Positions 1 to 5,916 of a stretch of DNA of 6,630 nt are shown here, in pieces. The stretch comes from an uncultured Planctomycetaceae bacterium. GTDB taxonomy: Bacteria; Planctomycetota; Planctomycetia; Pirellulales; Lacipirellulaceae. The notes below the pieces were generated by a model. It searched no databases. It had not been told where the DNA came from and saw nothing but the letters and a program-made list of their open reading frames with translations. The position numbers and the translations under genes were made by a program. Every line of letters starts with the position of its first letter. Positions within the stretch are counted from its first letter, which is position 1. The DNA lies in assembly GCA_937860165.1 (NCBI GenBank), contig CALMBE010000267.1, positions 1 to 6,630 of the forward strand, written 5' to 3'.

Positions 1-1121
1 CCGGTGCGAAATTCCTCGGGGAGAAAATCTTCCAATTCCAGCGGAATCGTGGGGTCGTTTTCCAACTTGCGGAAATCACGGAGCAAGTCCCCCATGATCG
101 TTTCTTCGTCGACCCATTCCTGGGGGACATCCAGCGGAGATTTGCACTCGATGCCGACCGTCCACACTCCCGGCGACCTCCCGGCGTACCGTGTGCGGAG
201 GACTTCGACCATTTTGTCGCTGATTCCACCGCGCCGGATGTGATTCAACACCCCGCCTTTTCCCGTGATGTGCCAGGTGATTAACAACTGACTGCCAGAA
301 TGTTTTGTTTGCAGTTTTTCGATGCGGTCTTCAAGTTGCCGTAGCAACGCATCCTCATCGGTCCCGGCGGTGATCTCCACGATTTCAGTAATCCAGCGGA
401 GTGCATCGGTGGCAACAAAGTTGGTTTTCAGTTGACCCGTGTCGTCGACCAAAATTAATGTGCAACCGCGTGGGCCAGACTCTTCGGGGTTGCGCCCTTG
501 CGGAGTCCCGCAGTAATGTGCGACCCCCGGCGATTGATCGACGGTCTGCCGTTGATGCTGCCCGCCGAGTGCCATATAGTCGACGCGATCCCCCTCGGTC
601 CCTGCGGATGCCGAGGTCCCGTGGGCGATTCCCACGGTGAACAACCCCCTGACATCGCAATGAAAACCTCGATCATCGGGCAAGACTCCCACGGATCGAC
701 TGATTCCCTGAATCAGGGCAACTGGTTTACCTTCTCGAACCAGGTCGTAATTTTCTACTCGCCCCACGGGAAAACGGTGGACGTTGTCGGGCAACCGTGC
801 GCAGGCAGGCCACGTATCGGGGGAATCGATGTTGCCACTGGCCCAATAAACGGGGATGCCGTGGTCGGCCAGGCGTTGGAATTGATCCCTGAGAAACACG
901 ACCGCTCGGGGCCCGGCTAATTCGCTGTTCAGCAGGTCCCCCGACAGGAGCAGGGCATCCACTCTTTCTAGCAGAGCTGTTTCAAATACCTGTTGGGCAG
1001 CGAGAAATGGGGCTTCCAGGAACAATTCACGCAGCGAATCAGGGATTTCTGACACGCCCCCCAAGGGGCTTTCGAGGTGAAAATCGCTCGTGTGAACGAA
1101 CCGAAGTGGGGGATGCGACAT
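1..1121 (-). CDS. SbcD/Mre11/YhaO-like metallophosphoesterase (putative DNA repair exonuclease), 3' end cut off by window
   Basis: The minus-strand frame stays open for 373 codons from an ATG at 1121-1119 to the window edge, so the C-terminus is missing. The protein opens with RFVHTSDFHLESPLGG (residues 7-22), the first calcineurin-like phosphoesterase motif (DxH: D13, H15) in the form used by SbcD/YhaO exonucleases. LLLSGDLLNSE (57-67) gives the GD motif (D62). Two later motifs are altered: the usual GNHD/E is GNID (96-99) and the usual GHxH is GGQH (186-189). AHG (H167) is kept. Residues from about 195 onward look like the capping/DNA-binding part of such proteins, but I see no diagnostic motif there. 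The start is fixed by a strong SD at good spacing. Relatives of this group often pair with an SbcC/Rad50-type ATPase, which would lie to the left of the window. It is transcribed divergently from the ileS cluster. Family membership is secure. Nuclease activity is inferred and uncertain because of the altered motifs. Confidence 0.88.
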   Translation of the reverse strand, partial: MSHPPLRFVHTSDFHLESPLGGVSEIPDSLRELFLEAPFLAAQQVFETALLERVDALLLSGDLLNSELAGPRAVVFLRDQFQRLADHGIPVYWASGNIDSPDTWPACARLPDNVHRFPVGRVENYDLVREGKPVALIQGISRSVGVLPDDRGFHCDVRGLFTVGIAHGTSASAGTEGDRVDYMALGGQHQRQTVDQSPGVAHYCGTPQGRNPEESGPRGCTLILVDDTGQLKTNFVATDALRWITEIVEITAGTDEDALLRQLEDRIEKLQTKHSGSQLLITWHITGKGGVLNHIRRGGISDKMVEVLRTRYAGRSPGVWTVGIECKSPLDVPQEWVDEETIMGDLLRDFRKLENDPTIPLELEDFLPEEFRT

Positions 1122-1126
1122 CGGAG

Positions 1127-1133
1127 CCTCCTT
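1127..1133 (-). promoter_or_regulatory. Shine-Dalgarno site of the phosphoesterase gene
   Basis: On the minus strand AAGGAGG lies 5 nt before the ATG at 1121. It is a near-perfect anti-SD match and decides the start codon. Confidence 0.85.
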
Positions 1134-1167
1134 GCCGGCCGACTGGAAAAAGGGCAAACAACCGGAA

Positions 1168-1196
1168 AGTTTACCCCGAACCGGGGATTTCTCCAA
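1168..1196 (-). promoter_or_regulatory. candidate sigma70-type promoter for the phosphoesterase gene
   Basis: Read on the minus strand, TTGGAG (1196-1191) and TAAACT (1173-1168) are 17 nt apart, matching 3/6 and 4/6 of the -35 and -10 consensus. The spacer contains a small perfect hairpin, CCCCG-AAC-CGGGG (1174-1186). The -35 box overlaps the left arm of the 10-bp dyad at 1191-1233. This placement would suit control by a dyad-binding protein, but that is inference. Confidence 0.3.
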
Positions 1197-1233
1197 CTTC
1201 AGCTTTCGGTCATTTCTGCCGGAGAAGTTGGAG
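1191..1233. repeat. 10-bp inverted repeat (dyad) in the divergent control region
   Basis: CTCCAACTTC (1191-1200) is the exact reverse complement of GAAGTTGGAG (1224-1233), with 23 nt between them. There is no T-run after it, so it does not look like an intrinsic terminator. It lies between the two divergent genes, upstream of the plus-strand TTGACA at 1245 and over the candidate minus-strand -35 box. A shared operator or an mRNA hairpin are the obvious options; no regulator gene is visible nearby. Confidence 0.5.
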
Positions 1234-1244
1234 TCGTGATTAAC

Positions 1245-1274
1245 TTGACATTACCCGCTGTCGTGAGGCAGAAT
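1245..1274 (+). promoter_or_regulatory. candidate sigma70-type promoter for the acidic ORF-ileS cluster
   Basis: A perfect TTGACA (1245-1250) is followed after 18 nt by CAGAAT (1269-1274), which matches 4/6 of TATAAT. A better -10-like TACAAT occurs at 1282-1287, but its distance from TTGACA is 31 nt, too long to pair with it. Transcription from the first combination would begin near 1281 and give an untranslated leader of about 120 nt. That leader contains a 5-bp hairpin (CTGCC-TCAGG-GGCAG, 1318-1332) and two CCTAGG copies (1308-1313, 1377-1382). I see no T-box signature in it. Confidence 0.4.
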
Positions 1275-1403
1275 CCGCGCCTACAATGATTGATTCTCAT
1301 GGGCATCCCTAGGCTGACTGCCTCAGGGGCAGAGACCAGGGATCGGTGATTCGCGGGACAACAAGTATTCGTATTTCCTAGGTGCGAGAAATAGGGGAGA
1401 AGC

Positions 1404-1709
1404 ATGGTTTGCGGGGTGCTAGCATCAACTGGGGCCGTAGGGATCAATGAATCCGAATCGTGGTGCAATCGGCTCGACTTCACGATACAGCACACTTTGG
1501 TGGCTGAAATGGACGATCCGTTCGATGATTTTGACGACGACGATTTCGACGACGACTTCGATGACGACTTCGAAGAGGACTGGGAAGACGACTTGACCGA
1601 GGATGAGGAATTCCCAGACACCTTTGCCGCCGACGAAGAAGAGGTCGAAATATCGGAACCGGACGTCGATTCTCCGTTCAGCGATGATCCTGACTTCGAC
1701 GACGCGTAA
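1404..1709 (+). CDS. small extremely acidic Asp/Phe-repeat protein upstream of ileS
   Basis: I do not recognise a named function. The ORF is 101 codons from ATG 1404, which has a GGGGAG SD-like site at 1394-1399 (spacing 4 nt). An in-frame ATG at 1509 gives a 66-residue form without the non-acidic first 35 residues (MVCGVLASTGAVG...), and I consider that a serious alternative start. The 66-residue part has about 38 Asp/Glu by hand count and no Lys, Arg or His. Phe recurs every 3-5 residues in a DDDF/DDF pattern at its start. It should be disordered and strongly anionic, with no signal peptide or membrane segment. The stop lies only 16 nt before the ileS start, so the two are likely co-transcribed and perhaps translationally coupled. 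I recall similar Asp-rich small ORFs in planctomycetes, but that is memory, not a search. The codon run of GAC/GAT/GAA is itself a low-complexity tract (about 1509-1610). Confidence 0.65.
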   Translation: MVCGVLASTGAVGINESESWCNRLDFTIQHTLVAEMDDPFDDFDDDDFDDDFDDDFEEDWEDDLTEDEEFPDTFAADEEEVEISEPDVDSPFSDDPDFDDA

Positions 1710-1725
1710 CAAATGAACGGACGCA

Positions 1726-4700
1726 ATGTTTCCCTCGATCGATAAGCATGAGACGTTTCCCGCCCGGGAACTCGCCGTAGGAAAGCTCTGGCGCGACGCG
1801 GAGATTTACCACAAGTCGCTGGCCGCGCGCGCGGAGGCACCGCCGTTTGTGTTTTACGAAGGCCCCCCGACCGCCAACGGCATGCCTCACCCGGGACATT
1901 GCCTCACCCGCGCGATCAAGGACCTCTTTCCCCGCTACAAGACGATGCGCGGCTATCGCTGCGAACGCAAGGCGGGGTGGGATACGCACGGCCTGCCGGT
2001 CGAGGTCGAGGTCTGCAAGGAACTGGGGATCCACTCGAAGGAAGAAATAGAAGCCTTCGGCATCGAGCCTTTTATCCAAAAGTGTCAGCAGAGTGTCTGG
2101 CGGTACATGCAGGAGTGGCGGCGACTGACCGAGCGACTCGGCTTCTGGGTCGATCTCGACGCGGCGTACGTCACCTACCACCAGAGCTATGTCGAGAGCG
2201 TGTGGTGGAGTCTCAAAACACTTTTCGACCGGGGTCTGTTGTACCGGGGCCACAAAATCGTCTGGTGGTGGGCCCAAGGGGGCACAGCCCTTTCTGCTGG
2301 CGAAGTCGGGCAGGGCTACCGGCAGGTGGCTGATCCGAGTGTGTATGTGAAGTTTCCGCTCTTGGATGATGATGGAAACATAACGGACACGTCGCTGCTG
2401 GTGTGGACGACGACCCCCTGGACATTGCCGTCGAATCAATTTGTAGCCGTAAATCGCTATCTACAATACATAACCGTTCGTGATGAGCAAAGTGGAGAAA
2501 AACTTATTATTGCGGGGGATTTACGTAAAGAGTTGGAGGCCAAAACTAAGCGCACTTTTATTTCTGAATCCACATGCAGTGGTAGGGATCTCTTAGAACG
2601 ACGTTATCGCCCACCTTTCGACTCCTTCTGGCAGCAGAGAACAAGGAGCCAGTGGCAATATCCCGACGCACATGTATACTCGCAGCAAGAGGCGACATCT
2701 AATTTCCAAGTTGTAAGTGAGAACGAAACTTACGAAGAGACTCAGGCAATTGACTTGAATCGAGGCCAGGTGTTTCTAGATTCTCATTCGCCCGACAATA
2801 GTTGGCAAGTAGTATTGGGTGATTTCGTTACAACGGCTTCTGGCACTGGTCTCGTGCATATTGCTCCCGCGTTCGGCGAGGACGATATGCGTATCTTAGA
2901 GCGCCGACGATCGTTACTAGAACCTGATCCACCACTCATCAACGCCGTCGCCCCCAATGGCACCTTTACCGACGAAGGGCCCGAGTATTGTCGAGGTCGC
3001 TGGGTAAAAGATTGCGACAAGGACATCATCCGCGATCTCAAGCAGCGGGGGTTGCTGTTTCATCAGGAACAGTATCTGCACGATTACCCATTCTGCTGGC
3101 GGGCCGAGCAGGATCCGCTGATCCAGTACCCACGCGAGAGTTGGTTCATCCGCACGACTGAGTTCAAGGACCAGATGCTCGCCAACAATGCGAAGATCAA
3201 TTGGCTCCCCGAGCACATCCGCGACGGGCGGTTCGGCAAGTTTCTGGAATCGAATGTCGATTGGGCCTTGAGCCGCGAACGCTATTGGGGGACGCCGCTG
3301 CCGATCTGGGTCTGCGAAGAGACGGGCCAGATGGAGGCGATTGGCAGCTATGACGAGTTGATCGCTAAGCCGCAAGCGGCGGGGATGGAGGTTTGGGATG
3401 ATGCGAAAAAAGCGAATCCGGCGCTTCCCGTGGACTTGCGAATTCACAAGCCCTATATCGACGCGGTGACCTACGAATCGCCGTTCGCCCAGGGCGCGCG
3501 GATGCGGCGTGTGACGGAAGTGATCGACTGCTGGTACGACAGCGGCGCGATGCCCTTCGCCCAGTGGGGCTACCAGGGGCAGGAACGGGGACCCGAACGC
3601 GACCGGTTTACGGCGCAATTTCCAGCCGATTTCATCAGCGAAGCCCTCGACCAAACCCGCGGCTGGTTCTACAGCCAGTTGGCAATCAGCACGATGTTGT
3701 GGGGGGAGAAGGCGCGAGTTGCGAGACGCGAGACGCGAGTAGGAAAAACTCGAAACTCGGAACTCGAAACTCAAAACTATCCCCACCCCTTCCGCAACTG
3801 CATTGTCCTTGGCCTCATGCTGGGCGAAGATGGGCAGAAAATGTCCAAGAGCAAGCGGAACTACCGCGAGCCGAATGAGATTTTCGATAAGTATGGGGCC
3901 GATGCCCTGCGGTGGTACTTGTTTGCGAATCAGCCACCGTGGACATCGATCCGCTACAGCGAAGAGGCGATCAAGGACAGCATCCCTGAGTTTCTCCTGC
4001 GACTCTGGAACGTGTACAGTTTTTTCACAATCTACGCGAACATCGACGAGTTCGATCCCGCGCAGGAACTCGTGGCGACCCGTTCGGACTGGTCGCTTAA
4101 GCGACCAGTCCAATTGAGTGCATCAGAACTTGCTCGAGCGGCGACCTACCGCCCAATTGCCCAGCGGAGCGAGCTCGATCGGTGGGTCCTCAGCGAATTA
4201 AATTCTACCTGTGCCACGGTTGTGGAGCGGATGGATGTGTACGATAACTTCGGCGCATGTCAGGCGATCACGACCTTTGTCGATGGCTTGTCGAACTGGT
4301 ATGTGCGGCGCAGTCGCGACCGATTTTGGGCAAAGGAAAAACGTTCGCTCGACAAGCTCGATGCTTACTGGACACTCTATGAGTGCCTGATCACTATCAC
4401 GAAGTTGAGTGCCCCCTTTGTGCCGTTCCTGGCCGAGCGCTTGTGGCAGGACCTTGCTGTGGCGATTTTCGGTGGCCGAGTTGCCGAGAGTGTCCACCTG
4501 TGCGAATACCCCACGGGGGAAAGTGCGGTTGTCGACCGGCCGCTCTGCGAGCAAATGGAGCTGGTGCGCCTCATCACTTCGCTCGGTCGGCAGGCTCGCA
4601 ATGCGGCGGAAATCAAGGTTCGTCAGCCGCTCTCCAAAGTCGAAGTGATTCTGGCCGACTCAACCCACCGGGGGTGGCTCGAAGAACACGCGGCGGTGAT

Positions 4701-5355
4701 TGCCGATGAATTAAACGTAAAAGCGGTCGAATTCAGCGATCAGCCCGAGAAGTTTGTCGATCACGAGGTGGTGCCGAACTTCAAGTTGCTGGGCCCCAAA
4801 CTGGGTAAGTTGTTGCCGAAGCTCAAGGGAGTGTTGGCAAAAACCAATGGCTCGCAACTCCTGGCGGAACTCCGCGACTCGGGGCAGATTGGTTTGGAGA
4901 TCGAAGGCCAACAGGTCGCGCTCACTGCTGACGAAGTGGAGATTCGCATTCAAGCCAAACCCGGTTGGGCCTCGGCTCACGACAAGGGAGTGGTGGTCGT
5001 GCTGGCCACGGAGATCACCGCGGAGTTGCTGGCCGAGGGGTTAGCACGCGACTTCATCCGAGTGATCCAAGATGAGCGTAAGAACATGGGTTTAGCATTC
5101 ACAGATCGCATTGCAATTGGCATAACTACTGAGAGCGCAGAACTTCAAGAAGCTGTTGTGCAGTGGGCTGAATTCATTAAGAAGGAAGTTCTCTCAGTGC
5201 AATTGGGATTCGAGGGACAAAAAGTTCAGACGGCGATTGGCCAATCCAGTGGCCCAAGCCCACTTGAAGTCTCGATTCATGGGATTCCCGCCAAGTTGTC
5301 CATTCGACGAGTGGAACTCAAAGAGAATTCCTCGTCGGGACAATCTACTAGCTAA
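1726..5355 (+). CDS. ileS: isoleucyl-tRNA synthetase (IleRS), 1209 aa, planctomycete/eukaryote-like type
   Basis: Class I cytoplasmic enzyme that charges tRNA-Ile with isoleucine using ATP and edits misactivated valine. Visible in order: [13 protein letters not shown] with the HIGH-type motif HPGH (55-58); [11 protein letters not shown]; the [20 protein letters not shown] block where many bacterial enzymes have a zinc-binding CxxC; the CP1 editing site [11 protein letters not shown] (227-237) and [15 protein letters not shown] (H378, D387); [15 protein letters not shown] (512 on); DCWYDSG (601-607); KMSKS (705-709); and the anticodon-domain motif [12 protein letters not shown] (857-868). A long C-terminal extension follows, as in IleS2/eukaryote-like forms. 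At 1209 aa it is much longer than the E. coli type (938 aa). Three oddities: a repeat-derived insertion at residues about 663-684, a 26-bp palindrome coding for residues 787-795, and an AT-rich stretch over the editing domain. The ATG at 1726 has only a weak SD, consistent with coupling to the upstream ORF 16 nt away. All catalytic and editing residues I can check are present, so it is probably functional. Confidence 0.98.
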   Translation: MFPSIDKHETFPARELAVGKLWRDAEIYHKSLAARAEAPPFVFYEGPPTANGMPHPGHCLTRAIKDLFPRYKTMRGYRCERKAGWDTHGLPVEVEVCKELGIHSKEEIEAFGIEPFIQKCQQSVWRYMQEWRRLTERLGFWVDLDAAYVTYHQSYVESVWWSLKTLFDRGLLYRGHKIVWWWAQGGTALSAGEVGQGYRQVADPSVYVKFPLLDDDGNITDTSLLVWTTTPWTLPSNQFVAVNRYLQYITVRDEQSGEKLIIAGDLRKELEAKTKRTFISESTCSGRDLLERRYRPPFDSFWQQRTRSQWQYPDAHVYSQQEATSNFQVVSENETYEETQAIDLNRGQVFLDSHSPDNSWQVVLGDFVTTASGTGLVHIAPAFGEDDMRILERRRSLLEPDPPLINAVAPNGTFTDEGPEYCRGRWVKDCDKDIIRDLKQRGLLFHQEQYLHDYPFCWRAEQDPLIQYPRESWFIRTTEFKDQMLANNAKINWLPEHIRDGRFGKFLESNVDWALSRERYWGTPLPIWVCEETGQMEAIGSYDELIAKPQAAGMEVWDDAKKANPALPVDLRIHKPYIDAVTYESPFAQGARMRRVTEVIDCWYDSGAMPFAQWGYQGQERGPERDRFTAQFPADFISEALDQTRGWFYSQLAISTMLWGEKARVARRETRVGKTRNSELETQNYPHPFRNCIVLGLMLGEDGQKMSKSKRNYREPNEIFDKYGADALRWYLFANQPPWTSIRYSEEAIKDSIPEFLLRLWNVYSFFTIYANIDEFDPAQELVATRSDWSLKRPVQLSASELARAATYRPIAQRSELDRWVLSELNSTCATVVERMDVYDNFGACQAITTFVDGLSNWYVRRSRDRFWAKEKRSLDKLDAYWTLYECLITITKLSAPFVPFLAERLWQDLAVAIFGGRVAESVHLCEYPTGESAVVDRPLCEQMELVRLITSLGRQARNAAEIKVRQPLSKVEVILADSTHRGWLEEHAAVIADELNVKAVEFSDQPEKFVDHEVVPNFKLLGPKLGKLLPKLKGVLAKTNGSQLLAELRDSGQIGLEIEGQQVALTADEVEIRIQAKPGWASAHDKGVVVVLATEITAELLAEGLARDFIRVIQDERKNMGLAFTDRIAIGITTESAELQEAVVQWAEFIKKEVLSVQLGFEGQKVQTAIGQSSGPSPLEVSIHGIPAKLSIRRVELKENSSSGQSTS
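3714..3774. repeat. inverted array of 7-bp repeats inside ileS
   Basis: Four left heptads (GCGAGTT, GCGAGAC, GCGAGAC, GCGAGTA; 3714-3741) are followed by GGAAA (3742-3746) and then four right heptads (AACTCGA, AACTCGG, AACTCGA, AACTCAA; 3747-3774). A degenerate fifth, AACTATC, runs to 3781. The right half is roughly the reverse complement of the left (CGAG against CTCG at 7-bp phase), so the block can fold into an imperfect hairpin. In frame it encodes the Arg/Glu/Thr-rich segment [20 protein letters not shown] (residues 663-682). This lies between the [14 protein letters not shown] block and [11 protein letters not shown], where IleRS proteins normally have a very short loop. Confidence 0.85.
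4086..4111. repeat. perfect 26-bp palindrome inside ileS
   Basis: The half-site GGACTGGTCGCTT (4086-4098) is followed without spacer by its exact reverse complement (4099-4111). The symmetry breaks at the next base on each side (C 4085, A 4112). The centre is CTTAAG. It encodes SDWSLKRPV (residues 787-795), in the linker between [11 protein letters not shown] and the conserved [12 protein letters not shown] start of the helical anticodon-binding domain. A perfect palindrome of this length is not expected from coding constraint, so it looks like an inserted REP-like element. Confidence 0.9.
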
Positions 5356-5432
5356 CCTTTGACTGCTAGGCCAAAAAAAAAGAAAATCCTTGAAATGGCT
5401 GTTCCGTTCAAACCAGGGTATTAGAATGTACG

Positions 5433-5438
5433 AGGAGG
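5433..5438 (+). promoter_or_regulatory. Shine-Dalgarno site of the aspartic protease gene
   Basis: AGGAGG, 7 nt before ATG 5446, is an ideal match and spacing and fixes the start. The 90-nt gap after ileS also holds an A9 tract (5373-5381) and TTGAAA (5390-5395), with no well-spaced -10 box. An internal promoter is therefore possible but unsupported. Confidence 0.85.
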
Positions 5439-5445
5439 ACTAGCC

Positions 5446-5916
5446 ATGGTTAAGCGAGTGATTGATAGTCAGATAACACCCGTTCTGGATGGGAGCAAGT
5501 TCGTGGGGGAAATTCGAGTAGAAGTAAAACTATCGAATGCCATCGATGAAGGCATAGCCCGCCGCGGTGGGATCGCCGAGAGTGAAGTGCGTAAAATTGA
5601 AACCCTTGCTCTCGTGGATACGGGTGCTGTGCGGTGCTGCATTCCCGTGCAGATCGCCGAGCAACTTGGAATTGGCTATACCGGAAAAAGTGTGGCTGCC
5701 TATGCGGATGGTCGCCAAGAAATCATCAATGTCACTGAACCAATACACTTCGAGATTGCTGGTCGTTCCACGACGGAACAAGCTCTTGTCTTGGGTGACG
5801 AAATTCTGATCGGGCAAACCGCTTTGGAAACCACTGACTTGTGGGCGGATTGTCGAGGTCAGCGCCTAGTTCCCAATCCTGCCCATCCAGATCAACCAGT
5901 GTTCTCAATCAAGTGA
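5446..5916 (+). CDS. clan AA (retropepsin-like) aspartic protease family protein
   Basis: A 156-aa soluble protein with no signal peptide or membrane segment. The diagnostic part is LALVDTGAVRCCIP (54-67), with the catalytic-type D58-T59-G60-A61. It is followed by a variable flap-like region (AAYADGRQEIINVTEPIHFEI) and the hydrophobic-hydrophobic-Gly motif EILIGQTALETTDL (119-132), the normal second half of a single-domain retropepsin fold. Such proteins act as homodimers, each chain giving one DTG(A) loop. Length and motif order fit bacterial clan AA proteins (the DTGA/DTGF type) of unknown substrate. The N-terminal 50 residues (VGEIRVEVKLSNAIDEGIARR) look like a short beta-rich lead-in. It lies 90 nt after ileS with its own strong SD, and its TGA overlaps the GTG start of purN by 4 nt, implying translational coupling. 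Family membership is well supported; the biological role is unknown. Confidence 0.85.
   Translation: MVKRVIDSQITPVLDGSKFVGEIRVEVKLSNAIDEGIARRGGIAESEVRKIETLALVDTGAVRCCIPVQIAEQLGIGYTGKSVAAYADGRQEIINVTEPIHFEIAGRSTTEQALVLGDEILIGQTALETTDLWADCRGQRLVPNPAHPDQPVFSIK

Noticed and set aside
401..920. Several plus- and minus-strand open frames of 73-140 codons opposite or within the phosphoesterase
   Set aside because: They overlap the clearly coding minus-strand frame with conserved phosphoesterase motifs and have no supporting features.
1282..1403. T-box riboswitch in the leader before ileS
   Set aside because: No AGGGTGGnACCGCG-type T-box sequence or terminator with a U-run is present in the leader.
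1199..1840. Minus-strand frame with a Ser/Lys-Ser repeat
   Set aside because: It is the antisense reading of the GAC/GAT Asp-rich tract and crosses the plus-strand ORF-ileS junction. No start signal supports it.
3714..3781. CRISPR array
   Set aside because: The repeat unit is 7 bp with no spacers of regular length, the two halves are inverted, and the block is translated inside ileS.
2917..4113. Long (398-codon) minus-strand open frame opposite ileS
   Set aside because: The plus strand encodes continuous, conserved IleRS motifs across this span. The antisense frame shows no recognisable domain and is typical of open antisense frames in GC-rich genes.
5348..5381. Intrinsic terminator after ileS
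   Set aside because: CTAGC/GCTAG makes only a 5-bp stem with a 12-nt loop, and the tract after it is A-rich, not T-rich, on the plus strand.
5395..5424. Nine-codon ORF (MAVPFKPGY) between ileS and the protease
   Set aside because: It has no SD-like site and is too short to support without conservation data.
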